Below the pieces are notes generated by a model. That model worked only from the letters and a program-made list of their open reading frames with translations. It had not been told where the DNA came from and ran no database searches. From Torymus aiolomorphi (lineage: Eukaryota; Arthropoda; Insecta; Hymenoptera; Torymidae): a DNA stretch of 64,000 nucleotides. Numbering within the stretch: position 1 is the first letter of the stretch; the number at the start of each line of letters is the position of its first letter. The stretch spans positions 190,952,604 to 191,016,603 of the forward strand of contig CM070873.1 of assembly GCA_036365515.1 (NCBI GenBank), given 5' to 3'. The position numbers and the translations under genes are program-made. Below are positions 22,930 to 33,921 of this stretch, piece by piece.

Positions 22930-23108
22930 GGGAACATAAGCCGCAGATGAAAACACCTGGATTGGACGAGGAGGATGGAGGTACGGGGATCGAAGAGGTT
23001 GTCTCTTTCATTGATCTTCCACCTAACAGTCTGACAAAGTTACCTGAGAAGGGCATTTTAAAGAAACATGGTGGTTATGGTATTATAACATGCCTGATAT
23101 CGTTGTAA
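22930..23108 (+). other. Orphan exon-like segment
   Basis: A pyrimidine-rich acceptor (TTTTTTTTATGTATTTTAG) at about 22,912-22,930 is followed by an open, balanced-codon stretch reading EHKPQMKTPGLDEEDGGTG… and SLTKLPEKGILKKHGGYG, ending at TAA 23,106. Sequence this low in Asn/Lys-AT bias stands out from the AT-rich flanks. It could be the last coding exon of a host gene or a retrocopied fragment. I do not recognise the family; no other exon is identifiable nearby. Confidence 0.3.
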
Positions 23109-23880
23109 CCCAAAAAAGTGACCAAATGGCTCACAAAATTTCCAAAGTACAACGTATAAAAATTTCCAATTTCGCAAAACTAGAAACTACTATTCACTTA
23201 CTTATAGCAACAAGCAAATCATCTGACTCTTATATAGATATCCCATAAAGATAATAAACATAAATGAAAATTAGTTTTTTGTGTTCAGTGAAGAACAAAT
23301 CATCTGTAGTTTTCCCAAATACAACAGATTTACAATATTGTTTATAGTTATTATTGAATTATTTATTTGAGTGGTCAGATGCTTTACAGAACAAAGTAAA
23401 TAATTATAACTGAAAAGGCTGTTAACTAAACACCTTTTATAAATGGAAAGACAAATTGGTGAATTTTTAAAGTGCAAAATTTCAATTTTGGAACTTGCCT
23501 TTTAAAGGCGAGTTTATTAGAGATCTCCCTTAAATAATTAACAACATCAACCCTTTAGCGTCTACTAGGATGTAGTCGTCCAAGCACTTTCAATATTATT
23601 TGACCTGAGAAAAGTGGTTAATATAATTAAAATAAAATAATAATAACAATCGCTTATATTCTCGCAGATTTTTTCTTTAATTTAACGATTGGGCGTTCAT
23701 ATTTAAGGGGGTCCAACACCTTTGGATTTTTCTTCATAAAATGGCCTGACAAAAATAAACTATAATTATTAGAAATATGTAAAAGTAATATTCATAAAGC
23801 ATATTCAATTTATGATATAATGAGACCCAACAAAAAATTTTAGACCCATTTTGACATGGTTGCATGGTCATTCCGTGTCT
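23109..23880. other. AT-rich spacer, nothing recognised
   Basis: No gene or clear repeat seen. Confidence 0.45.
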
Positions 23881-25127
23881 CCGGTGGTCGTCGTCTTGAA
23901 TGTTTATTGATACTTACAGTGGCCCCTCATACACGATGTCTATTAGTGCGTTCATGCTGTTACATCGCAAGAAAGAGCTTCGACTAGCTCAGGAGTCGGT
24001 ATGGGATAGGATTGAGGCCGATACTAAGTTGAAGGAGAAGCGGTGCAATCAAATGAATAGGGTAATAGTAAAGCAATTCATATTCAACTCGTGTACTCTA
24101 ATTCTCATGTTATACAAAAGGACGCTCACATGCGTCTTCATGTTCGCACACGGCTTTATGCTTCAACTTGTTTATCTTACAGACTAAGTTCGCGAGCAAC
24201 GGCAGTTAATTAATTTTCGCGCGGCGCGTGAAATGCACTGTAGTATTTTAGCACTATATGATCGCGTTGCTTAGTGTCGCTAACGTTCGGGTTGCGCCTG
24301 ACGTAAATCAAATATTGTTCATATCTGACACTTGCTTCGCGGCAGCCAGAGAGAAGAGTATAGAAAGGCAACTGATGACCTCGCGGCAACGACGCTGGGC
24401 CAAGGCTGGCGCGTGCGTCGGCGAGCAGAGAGTGGCTCGGCGCTGGCGTTTCTCAGCTGATGACATCGGCTCATATGTCTGCGGGCGGCTGGCGCCTTGC
24501 TGCCGGGTGTTGTAGCTGACCCAGCTTGGCTAGAGCGTGGGTGGTCCTCGGAAGTTTGTCTTAAGTGATCCTAGTCTCCGGCACGTCGGCTCAGTCATCG
24601 CAGTCCCACCGTGTTTCAAGGGGAACAGAAGGCGCTCTCCTGGCTCGCTCCGAGTTTGGACTGGCTCACTGCTCCCCTTTTGCGGTACGCGGCTCTTGCT
24701 GCTCTTCTTTCTCTTCCTACCTATCTCTCTCACCCTCTTTTTACAATCGCTCGCTTCTGTTTCGTGATCGTGGGTAGGCGTCTGTGTACGTGTTGTATTC
24801 ACGTTACAATGTCCTCACCCTCCATCCACCTAGTTATCTTGTTAGACAAGACAGTACGCGCTCTTATGTTTTGTCCATTTACGCTCGTTTAATGCGGTAT
24901 TATTTCTAATTTGGGTTGTGTGCTAGGGGATGGGGTTGTGCGCTGGTTGGAGGTAGCATTTTACGGTTGTGTACATTTAACTCGCTTTATTTTATTATGT
25001 TACAATGTCTTCGTTTGCTAATAACCTTATTTTTATGGTATTCATTATTATACATTCATTATTATACACTTAATATCTATACATTGTAATTTGTTTTTCG
25101 GTTGTTGTCTTACAAGTTAATTCAGTT
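23881..25127. repeat. GC-rich dispersed repeat, copy 1
   Basis: 24,410-24,570 (GCAGAGAGTGGCT(C/T)GGCGCTGGCGT…CTTGCTGCCGG…AGCTGAC…TTGCTAGAG-like…GTCTTAAG) matches 29,680-29,820 with clear divergence. Open frames here are short and overlapping without a recognisable protein. Probably part of an LTR or leader family represented twice, one on each side of the BEL insertion. Confidence 0.45.
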
Positions 25128-25657
25128 TGTGCATGAATGAACGTGTACGAGTTATTTATATTGTTAGAGTTTGTCAACGAGAAGAAATAAAAGGGAAAAT
25201 TAAGACTTCGAGAGTCTATGCAATCAACTCTACTCGCAAGTAAAAGTTGATTACCGAAAAAGGTGTGAACGTAAAATGCGTTCAAATAAAATAGGCAAAG
25301 TATAAAGTGTCTTATTCGCAAATAAGACAACAAAGTATAGGCAATGTAACTGTAGGCAATAAATGTAGGCAAAGTATCGGCAATAAGGCAAAGTATAGGT
25401 AAAATCGATAAGGGCAAAGTAATAAATAAAGTAAAGGCAATAATATGTCTTAGTCGCAACTAAGACAAGTGTAGGCAAATGTACGCAACAAGTATAGGCA
25501 AAAGTATAAGGGAAAAGTAACAAGGCATGTGCATAAAGCACCTGAATAGTGGCTGCCGCAGACCTCTATATGTATACTCATTGAAGTATTTTTCATTGAA
25601 GGTTGCTCGTCGGTGCTTGCCATCTGGCGGACACTTCGGGTACTTCAATCCCGAACA
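25128..25657 (-). repeat. BEL 3' LTR (minus-strand orientation)
   Basis: Minus-strand LTR starts TGTTCGGGATTG and ends CATGCACA. Internally rich in GGCAAAGTATA-type short repeats on the plus strand. The ORFs seen in it are non-coding coincidences present identically in both LTRs. Confidence 0.92.
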
Positions 25658-25727
25658 TACCGCCCGCTTTCGTCCATACAATGGGCGAACAGAATTAGTT
25701 TAGCAGACATTTAAACCGATCTGAAAA

Positions 25728-27554
25728 CTAAGATTGAAATGCTGCAATTGGAGACTTTGAGGTATTAAGTTTGGCAATAGGTCCGCTTATAATCCATCCG
25801 AAGATTGTGCGTTGGGCCATTGGAGTTCCGGAAGGTCCTTTGACCAGTCCGTTGAGCAAGATCTCTGGGAAGATGTCGGCCCCAAGTAAAATGTCAATTT
25901 CAGCAGGTGTTTCCCTGAAATCGTCAGCTAATTGTAATCCTTTCAAATGGGTCCAGGCATTCTTTAGTTCATGGCATCTTTGCGTGTATTTAGTAATGAA
26001 GGGAAGTAATAGTGCGTTTAATTGCAAATGTGCTTTAGGGTTAAAGGCGGATGTAAGTTGCAAAGTTGTACGGCCCTTAGCAGGGATGTGAGAATAACCT
26101 CCAATACCACTCAACGGCACTGTCGTGGCAGAGTATGGTTGTTCAAGCTTCTTTAATAACACCTCGGATACAAAAGAACTTTGGGATCCAGGATCTATCA
26201 TAGCTCGAGCAGTATGAATTCTGCCATCAGCACCACGTAGTTTCACCAACGCGGTAGCCAGAAAAGTAGGTTCTACGCTGGAGCTTTGAGCTACTAAACT
26301 TAGTTGCAGGTCAGTGTGGGCAGCAAAAGAGGGACCAGTGAAAGCGACGTGATTAGGTATTGGTTCAGTGGCAGACACATGAGAACTTGTATTTGTATTT
26401 TCGTGAAGAAGCGTATGGTGTTGTTTGTTACATATGATACATCTTCTGTCAGATCGGCAATTACTGATTGGGTGAAACCCAAGACAATTGAAACATAACT
26501 TCCTTTTTTCCACGAAGATTTTTCGTTCATTTGCGGTTTTGGCTTTGAAGGCATTGCAACGAGTAATGAAATGTGCGTCTGTACAAAAGACACACTTGTC
26601 GGTAAACGTAGCATGAGAGCTAATTGATCTATTTTCTGAAGTTTTAGATTTACTTAACTTAGGTACGGAGGTGGTTTCTAAAAAATCAATACGTTCGGTG
26701 ATGAACAGACTAAGTTGGACAAAAGTAGGGGGATCGGCACTCTTACTGACTTGTTTTTCCCACTCGCATAAGGTTTTGAAATCAAGCTTATGAGCAATGA
26801 TAGGCACGAGTAGATCATCCCATTGATTGGTTGGCCTTTTGAGTTGCTCTAAAGCCGAGATTGCATTTGTCGATGTATTAAGAAGGGATTGTAAATGAGA
26901 TGGTGACTCGGAGTGTACGGCAGGAAAATCGAGTAGGGTCTTGGTATAAATGGCAACGAGTCGACGTTTGTTTGTATAGTGATCTTCCAACTTTTTCCAG
27001 GCAATAGGGAAGTTGAGGTCTGTAATTTGAATTGTTTTGAGCATATCAGCTGCTTCTCCTTGAACATGCGTTTTCAATTGTTGTAATTTCTCGGCATTGG
27101 TGAGTCTTTCATCTTGGATGATGGTAGCTTTAAAGAGATCTTTAAAATCTAACCAGTCAGTGAATTTGCCGGAAAATATAGGCACTTCGATGTTAGGTAA
27201 CTTCCTTGTAGAGACTGGTTGCTGCGCAACAGGCACATTAGTTTGTTGAGGGAATTGTTTAAGCCAATGGGCTATATCGACCACTGCATTTATGTAACTA
27301 TCTTCAGTCGCTCCATAGCAGTCAGTAACAAAATAGTCACTTTGGCTAGTACTTTCAAATTTCTGGGATAGGACAATAGTATGATTTTCTTGGAATTCCT
27401 TCCAGTTCTTCTCTAATATCTGTAGCTTAGCTTCGAGAAGCTCACGAGTGATATTGTCCTTGCCCACTTTCTTGATATTGGTACTTGAATTGCAGATTCG
27501 ATTAAATAATTCGAACTGACGCTCGATAGTTTGCGTAAGTGAAAGTGATGGCAT
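25728..27554 (-). CDS. BEL/Pao Gag-protease polyprotein (608 aa, intact)
   Basis: ATG at 27,554. The N-terminal third is the BEL Gag type (DUF1759: LPNIEVPIFSGKFTDWLDFKDLF… at about residues 118-140, then EKLQQLKTHVQGEAADML). Around residues 335-395 are the zinc-binding knuckles, including CFNCLGFHPISNC and CIICNKQHHTLLH. The following DUF1758-type aspartic protease has MIDPGSQSSFVSE, the DPGS form of the D-S/T-G active site, and later ILLGADIFPEIL and TIFGWIISGP. Full BEL polyproteins run on into reverse transcriptase; this one stops at about the end of DUF1758, because the rest is deleted. An intact frame and near-identical LTRs suggest recent mobilisation in trans. Gag would build particles; the protease would process them. 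Confidence 0.93.
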   Translation of the reverse strand: MPSLSLTQTIERQFELFNRICNSSTNIKKVGKDNITRELLEAKLQILEKNWKEFQENHTIVLSQKFESTSQSDYFVTDCYGATEDSYINAVVDIAHWLKQFPQQTNVPVAQQPVSTRKLPNIEVPIFSGKFTDWLDFKDLFKATIIQDERLTNAEKLQQLKTHVQGEAADMLKTIQITDLNFPIAWKKLEDHYTNKRRLVAIYTKTLLDFPAVHSESPSHLQSLLNTSTNAISALEQLKRPTNQWDDLLVPIIAHKLDFKTLCEWEKQVSKSADPPTFVQLSLFITERIDFLETTSVPKLSKSKTSENRSISSHATFTDKCVFCTDAHFITRCNAFKAKTANERKIFVEKRKLCFNCLGFHPISNCRSDRRCIICNKQHHTLLHENTNTSSHVSATEPIPNHVAFTGPSFAAHTDLQLSLVAQSSSVEPTFLATALVKLRGADGRIHTARAMIDPGSQSSFVSEVLLKKLEQPYSATTVPLSGIGGYSHIPAKGRTTLQLTSAFNPKAHLQLNALLLPFITKYTQRCHELKNAWTHLKGLQLADDFRETPAEIDILLGADIFPEILLNGLVKGPSGTPMAQRTIFGWIISGPIAKLNTSKSPIAAFQS

Positions 27555-27789
27555 TTTGAAAAACGTTGGATATTAAAGATTCTTGAGTTTTATGAGTTGA
27601 TGTGATGACTCCGCCCGCCGTGCGAGTGCGGAGGCTGAAGATCAGTCACACGAGGTCTCGTTAGGAGGTCGTAAATCTCCAACGAAATCGCCTTACTTGT
27701 CAGAGGTCGTAAATCTCTGGCAATTGAGAACAACTAAATAACAGAATTTTATCCGATCGCTTTTCAAGTATTCCTCTCGGTTGACAACT

Positions 27790-27813
27790 CAATCCGGCTC
27801 GAAGGACCAAAAA
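27790..27813 (-). promoter_or_regulatory. BEL primer-binding site
   Basis: Immediately downstream of the 5' LTR the minus strand reads TTTTGGTCCTTCGAGCCGGA, the typical BEL/Pao primer-binding sequence complementary to the TGG-ending tRNA acceptor/T-arm. Confidence 0.7.
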
Positions 27814-28343
27814 TGTGCATGAATGAACGTGTGCGAGTTATTTATATTGTTAGAGTTTGTCAACGAGAAGAAATAAAAGGGAAAATTAAGACTTCGAGAG
27901 TCTATGCAATCAACTCTACTCGCAAGTAAAAGTTGATTACCGAAAAAGGTGTGAACGTAAAATGCGTTCAAATAAAATAGGCAAAGTATAAAGTGTCTTA
28001 TTCGCAAATAAGACAACAAAGTATAGGCAATGTAACTGTAGGCAATAAATGTAGGCAAAGTATCGGCAATAAGGCAAAGTATAGGTAAAATCGATAAGGG
28101 CAAAGTAATAAATAAAGTAAAGGCAATAATATGTCTTAGTCGCAACTAAGACAAGTGTAGGCAAATGTACGCAACAAGTATAGGCAAAAGTATAAGGGAA
28201 AAGTAACAAGGCATGTGCATAAAGCACCTGAATAGTGGCTGCCGCAGACCTCTATATGTATACTCATTGAAGTATTTTTCATTGAAGGTTGCTCGTCGGT
28301 GCTTGCCATCTGGCGGACACTTCGGGTACTTCAATCCCGAACA
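27814..28343 (-). repeat. BEL 5' LTR (minus-strand orientation)
   Basis: Near-identical partner of 25,128-25,657; supplies the minus-strand promoter for the gag-protease ORF. Confidence 0.92.
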
Positions 28344-28660
28344 TAGTTTTACCTTTTAGTTTTCTTGATGTTGCTACCAGTACTAATGGCTGTCGTATTT
28401 AATCCAGTGCTGGCGTTAGGTCGTCGTTCCTCTTCTGACTGACGAATTTATCCACGTCCCTCTTTGTGAATTTTTCCGTCTTAGGTAGAAGTTCATTTTG
28501 AATTTCAGTGGCGGCCGGGATCTGACGTGTGAAGGTGTTGGGTAGAGTAGGGCTGCTGCCTTTCCGGAATTTGTCAGACGTTTTCTTGGTCTTGTTCCGT
28601 GTGCCGGTTTGTGTCGCACTATCTCGTTGTTGCGGACGTGCTGGCTGCACTTGGATTTGG
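28344..28660. other. GC-balanced segment without recognised gene
   Basis: Several overlapping open frames on both strands (for example 28,399-28,769 minus) but none with a recognisable protein. It forms the outer flank of the palindromic array that follows. Confidence 0.35.
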
Positions 28661-28664
28661 CGTC

Positions 28665-29295
28665 TGCATGCCTCTTCTTCACGGTGTCGTTTACCGTGCT
28701 CACACTTGCATATCGCCGATACCGAGGAAATCTATCCCGCATGAATATTGACCACGAAAAGAATCTCATCTAGAAAAAGCCACTATAACTATCCTCCGTC
28801 AACATTCGACGACGAAAAGAATCCCATCTACAAAAGTGCCACGAAAACTATCCCGCGTCAATGTTCGCCACGAAAAGACTCTCACCTACAAAAACACCAC
28901 GAAAACTATCCCTCTTAAAAAGGTGTCTGCGAAAACTATTCCGTGTCGATATTCGCCTAGAAAAGAATCTCGTCTAAGAAAATGCCACGAAAAGAATCTC
29001 AGCTACAAAAATAGGATAGTTTTCGCAGAAACCTTTTTAAGAGGGATAGTTTTCGTGGCGTTTTTGTAGGTGAGATTATTTTCGTGGCGAACATAGATGT
29101 GGGATAGATTTTGTAGGAGAGATTCTTTTCGTGGCGAACATAGATGCGGGATAGTTTTCGTGGCACTTTTGTAGATGGGATTCTTTTCATGGCGAATGTT
29201 GATGGGGGATAGTTTCCGTGGCATTTCTGAGCGGGATAGTCTTTGTCGGCACCGGCGATATACACTCGCACTCACTGTACCTTCTACGGTTCTCG
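28665..29295. repeat. Palindromic array of CCACGAAAAGAATC / ACTATCC units
   Basis: Left half (28,735-29,010) is made of repeated CCACGAAAAGAATCYCATC-TACAAAA and CCACGAAAACTATCC units at a spacing of about 55-60 bp. The right half (29,011-29,240) is the same units inverted (GGATAGTTTTCGTGG, GATTCTTTTCGTGG). The best pairing is 28,887-28,945 with 29,012-29,075. The outer flanks GCATATCGCCGATACCG (28,709) and CACCGGCGATATACACTCGC (29,249) are also inverted partners. A transcript would form a long imperfect hairpin. Confidence 0.7.
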
Positions 29296-29387
29296 TGTTG
29301 TGGTTGGTGTTTTTGGCGGTGGGATTCATCTTCTTACGACGTCTCTTTCTCAGGCCTGCTCCGATGATTGTGGCTGTAACTTCGAGC

Positions 29388-29615
29388 ATATATACCTGGA
29401 GGAAGTTTGCTGTTGATAGAATGCGTGGTCAGGCGAGCGAGACGTAGATGATTTTCTTTCTCTCGCGCGTCGCACGAGATAATATTGACGCTACCGAGTT
29501 GCTCAGTTGGAGGGGAGCCTGGCTGCCTATACGAGGCGCGGGAGAGAAAGAAAACCATTCCCTGACAACGCATTCCCCTATTAGCAAGCTTCCTCCAGGT
29601 ATATATCCCCGAAGG
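29388..29615. repeat. Inverted repeat, ~85-bp arms
   Basis: CCTGGAGGAAGTTTGCTGTT…GATTTTCTTTCTCTCGCGC at 29,395-29,470 is inverted at 29,535-29,606 (GCGGGAGAGAAAGAAAACCA…AGCTTCCTCCAGG). The arms enclose about 60-65 bp. Confidence 0.6.
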
Positions 29616-29639
29616 CGTGCTGTAGCTGGGCCGCGGCGT

Positions 29640-30060
29640 CTGTCGGCTGCGCCTACGCTGACGCGTGCATCTGCTAGCAGAAAGTGGCTTGGCGCTGGCG
29701 TGTCTCGGCTGATGGCCTCTGCTCCTGTGCCGCGGACGGCTCGTCCCTTGCTGCCGGCTGTTCTAGCTGACTCGACTTTGCTAGAGGGTGATCCTCAGGA
29801 GCTCGTCTTAAGGGGGTTTCACCAACGGGTTCCATATCCACATAGTACAGCAACCCGTGCACGTTTACAGGCTCCCGCATGCGCTCCCCCTCTCTTTCTG
29901 TTGAGAGTCGATTGCTAAGGGACTGAGAATAGATACAGAGAGACGCCGTATAGACGCTTGCCTGTGTATGCGCACACAAACATGCGTGCGAGCGGTGCTC
30001 CCGCGCTCTCTCCCCTTGCCATGCACGGGTCTCACGCGCACCTGAAATCTAACCTGAGAT
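29640..30060. repeat. GC-rich dispersed repeat, copy 2
   Basis: 29,680-29,820 matches 24,420-24,570. The rest has no recognised protein. Confidence 0.4.
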
Positions 30061-30794
30061 TACGCACTTTCAATTAACGTATCTCACAAACGAGACCGCT
30101 GGTCTTTCTCAGATTTGAATGTCTTGTTCTAATAGATGTCATTAATAACATATCGATTTTTAGACAGATTGGTAAGAAAACTCTTCGTGTTACAAACGAA
30201 AACGTTCATTTCACGCGGGCCTTCCCATAAGGCGCTGTGTTAAGGCGGTTCTGTGAAAATGTCATTGAATGTGGACATTTACAAAAAATAATATTTATTA
30301 TTCCAGAGATACTGACATATTTGTTGGTATTTTTTAAAATATAGGTTGCCACGCTCATTTTTGAGTAAAAAAATTCTTGAAAATGTATACTTTCACCTGT
30401 AAATATAGTAGAACCATGTGCTTTGCGAATAAACATTAATACAGAATTAATACAGAAATTGAGTGCGGAGAAAGTTCAGTAAAAAGACTGCTAAAGTTCA
30501 AGATTTAAGATTTGTAATGATATCATAAAAATGTATAGAGCAATGATAATATAATTTTTAGATGATTAATTAATAATATGAAAATCCGTCTAGAAGCATT
30601 GAGATAGGTTCGGTTGACGTAATAGTACGTCAATATACGTGATATTTTCCGTTTTAAACACATCTATGACTAACGACGTAAATCATATGCTTGATTTCAT
30701 TCAAATTCAGACAGGCTGTCACAGATCGAATTTTATTTTTCACCTAAAAACTAGAACGTGTATCGGGATTTTGCTTAAAATAGTACATTATGCA
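30061..30794. other. AT-rich spacer, nothing recognised
   Basis: No gene or repeat identified. Confidence 0.4.
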
Positions 30795-30900
30795 CCAAGG
30801 ACGCAAAATGTATTATTCTGGGCGAGGATGAGCTTTGGGGCCGAGCTTAGCGAGGCCCCTAAAGCTCGCACTTGCGAGAATTATACATTTTGCATACGTG
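30795..30900. repeat. Short palindromic MITE-like hairpin
   Basis: GCAAAATGTATTATTCTGGG… is inverted at …GAATTATACATTTTGC, and the centre holds GAGCTTTGGGGCC/GGCCCCTAAAGCTC around GAGCTTAGCGA. Nearly the whole 95 bases can fold as one hairpin. Confidence 0.6.
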
Positions 30901-30929
30901 GTGGCATATACTATTTTGTGGCCTAGGCC

Positions 30930-31640
30930 TTACATTTAGTATTTTGCGGCCTGAAGACAAAAAAATTTTTTCTTTTACTCAACAGCCAAATCAATATTAG
31001 ACGCACAAATAGAGATTACAAAATTTAAGAAGTACCTCAATTTTCAAACTGCTGTAACTTTCTCAATTTGTAACTTTTTCAGATTTTTTTTGTAAAACAA
31101 CAGGAATTTCATCTAATTTTCAGAAAAGTCTTTACTTTGATGATTTAGAGTCATCTTACAGAGTTATTAATAAAAAACTGATAAATGACTATTTTAAATA
31201 AACGTAAATATCTCAAAAACTATAATTTATTTTTCTTTGAAATTTTAATAGGTTTTTATACATTAAAAAAACTAACTTATACAGTAGGTGAATATATATT
31301 TTTTTTTTTTTTATGAAGTTACAATTTTAATCGATTTTTTCGATTTCTAAGCTCGCACTCGTACCGCTTTAAAAAAATTATGCCATTTCTCTACCTATTT
31401 ACTATCCCATTGACTAATATATTAATAGAATAAAGAAGAAACTTCAAAATTAGTCACCAGAAAGGTTTCTTAATCAATTATATGTGAATTTGTAGCGATT
31501 TGAAGTTTAAGTAAACATTGAAAGCTTAAACAAAAATGTATGTTCATCTTGATTTACTATTCTCATTTTACATTCTTGAAAGGCTTACTGAGATGAATAT
31601 TTATATTGTTTGAATTTTAATTGTTTGAACTGAAACGTCT
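30930..31640. other. AT-rich spacer, nothing recognised
   Basis: No recognisable protein or repeat. Confidence 0.4.
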
Positions 31641-32560
31641 GTTTCAATGTAAGCTTTTCCATTCGTGCTTCGCAGTTTTAGCAGTGTAAATATTGTTCTG
31701 TTTACTTTTCCAGCAGTACAATTTTTGTATTCCTTTGATTTCTTTAGCACGGTTATTCCATTCTACTTTCTTAATCTGACGGAAAACTTACATATCATGC
31801 TTTTGTAGAAAAAGAATGTTAATCGATGAAGAATAGTTCGATACATGAGTCACAAAATCGTCTACATTTCTAAAGAAACCAACATCCTTTTTAGACAGAT
31901 TGTGCTTTGTAGCATAATGTTTAACTATACCCCCAATTCAGTCGCATGGACCTTTTCCATGACCAGTTGCAGAAAACACCCGTTTTCTATTTTCTATTGA
32001 ATTTTGGAGTTCATAGAATTGGTATCTATTTCTTAAATGACTCGGAGCTCCATCTGAAAAAATTATAATATCTTTTATCACTTGCGAAATGTGTTTTTCC
32101 GTCAAATCTTTTATAATTAAATTTATAGACTTTAAGGCATGAGAAGAATCATGTTTCATATCATCACTAACCGTTATATAACTGATTGTTTATCATTTCC
32201 ATAATAACAAACTGACGTAAATATGGATATTTGATTTTTACTGCAATGATAGCCTTGAATTTAATTTTATAGTAAGATTGCCCAATTTTCTGCAAAGTCT
32301 AGATGTATAAGCAATTGAGATTCACTATTTTTTGCTAAATTGTTTATTTCTTTTATTGCAACACGTTGAATTTCTTTTATCATTTTATGAGTTCTTACAG
32401 TGAGCTCGAGCTTTTTTAATTTGTTTAAGAAAAAAAGGATTTTGAAATTTGAATTCTTCTCATTTTTTTACACGATAGGCTAATTTTTTTTTTTTCAATT
32501 TTTTAAAATGTATTTGAAAGGGCATTAAATTACCTACAGTTTCTTTTTAAAAAAATTTAA
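31640..32560 (-). pseudogene. Decayed transposon-associated gene (SDGAPSH … SATGHGKGPCD family)
   Basis: The best-preserved frame, 31,938-32,159 on the minus strand, reads …DIIIFSDGAPSHLRNRYQFYEL… then FSATGHGKGPCD. Directly after it a stop (TGA) interrupts a continuing IGG…K-Y-A-T-K segment. This D-G-A-x-S-H and H-G-K-G-x-C-D pattern belongs to a multi-copy insect family that behaves like a transposon gene, possibly with a DDE/RNase-H-fold domain (my inference). Frameshifts and stops occur both up- and downstream. Confidence 0.4.
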
Positions 32561-32814
32561 ATATCTATCGTCATTCATTTTTTATGTAGGTAAAGGCGTC
32601 ACTTTCTTCTATAATTTTTATCTTAGAAATTATTCCATATTTTGACACGAAATTGTATTTAGTTATTTATTCAACCAAAATTTACATGAAGTAAAGTCCC
32701 CCAGAGGCAAACGCAGATACCTGTTCGCAGGGCGATCGAAATTTACAAAAATTAACTCAAAAACTAGAAACTAAGACGCAAGAAAAAATATTAATATAAC
32801 AGTTTTTATAATAT
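32561..32814. other. AT-rich spacer
   Basis: Nothing recognised. Confidence 0.4.
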
Positions 32815-33868
32815 TGTTACGTTAATAACAATGATAAGAAATGAATGTAAGAGTGCTAATGGCTAAAAGACGCGTGATTAAAATGACTTTTCCCGATTCG
32901 GACACAACGTGCATTGCTCCAGGATGGGACGGCAGGTAGAAAAGTGAAAAGGTCACGCGGTGCACCTCGAGACAGTGTGTAGAGTTTTTATGACTCACCT
33001 TAGAGTTTTGAACGGCCTTTAGTGTGAATCCGCACGCCCGCCGTGACGCTTATAATGACAGTGGTCAGTTGCTGCTCTGTGGGAGTTTCGTGAGGAGAAC
33101 GAAGACGCGGAGAGTTTAGGATTCTTATGATCTCGAAATAATGAATACTTAAAACGGATTTAAACACAACTTAAACTTTATTAATTAGTCAGTGCAAAAC
33201 TAAGTAAAAATTACAATGATGCGAGCTGATGTGGAGCCTACGCGAGTGGGCTTCTGAGTGACCTTCACTAGGAGTTTTCGTCCCTTTTTAAAGGTAATAA
33301 GTCGTAAAAATCTCAAAGCTGCCGCTTTTTGATTCGCCTAGGTATTACTATCCCACTCTTCTCGATGATCTTTGATGATTTCGACTGCGTACCCTTTGAG
33401 AATTTTCGGCGAGTCCAGATACATAAATTATTTTAGAATATGCTAGGCATGTCAGGTGCAAGTGAAGGGAAAAGGCGAGAAAACTGACACTGGCTTTGAT
33501 TCAGTATTGTGTGCTGGAGCACTAGTTCTTACTCCTCTATTTGGCGGCGAATCTCTGATGGTTGAGTGGATGTACGTTTTGATAGCGTGGTCGATAATAA
33601 AAAACGCATAAAACTGCACTAGAGGCGTGGCACACATTGAATAGAGAATGAAAGAAAAACTAAGGGAAACCGCCTCTTCGCGCCTTCGTTCGAGGATCTT
33701 TTGGTAATTGTTCTTCTGAATAGCGGCGTTCTTTTGAGTGTTCGTATATACAGTGTGGGAGAATATGAAATGAGCGAGAATGCACCATGTTCATTGGGTA
33801 GGAGGGAAAGAGAGGAAGGAATATGACGCGCGCCAGTAAATATATCGGCAACATCGCACGACGCGACA
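32815..33868 (-). repeat. Putative solo or terminal LTR, minus strand
   Basis: On the minus strand a purine tract (CCTCAAGGGGGG, 33,869-33,880) is directly followed by TGTCGCGTCGTGCG, as at the start of an LTR. An AATAAA (minus strand) lies near 33,178, and the segment could end at GTAACA (32,815) to give TG…CA ends, about 1.05 kb. No second LTR copy was found in the window, so the end is uncertain. Confidence 0.35.
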
Positions 33869-33921
33869 CCCCCCTTGAGGTAGTTCAGACCTGGGGACTG
33901 AATTATCACACACTTTCAACA

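Larger units (their letters stand above)
25128..28343 (-). mobile_element. BEL/Pao retrotransposon derivative, gag-protease only, very young
   Basis: Two 530-bp LTRs (25,128-25,657; 27,814-28,343) differ, as far as I can read, at a single base (GTGTACG versus GTGTGCG). They enclose a 2.16-kb interior with one intact minus-strand ORF. Flanks read CAGTT before and TAGTT after, consistent with a 4-bp AGTT or 5-bp target duplication. The interior jumps from the end of the protease region to the 3' purine tract, so reverse transcriptase, RNase H and integrase are missing. It would need enzymes from a full-length relative. Confidence 0.9.

Noticed and set aside
24530..24892. Four overlapping ORFs near 24.5-24.9 kb
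   Set aside because: GC-rich repeat shared with 29.7 kb; no protein resemblance and no consistent frame.
25070..25681. Hydrophobic minus ORFs at 25.07-25.68 kb and their copies at 27.79-28.33 kb
   Set aside because: They lie wholly inside the two LTRs and are identical because the LTRs are.
28399..29979. Several 70-150-codon ORFs on both strands between 28.4 and 30.0 kb
   Set aside because: They overlap palindromic and GC-rich repeats, contradict one another in frame and have no recognisable domain.
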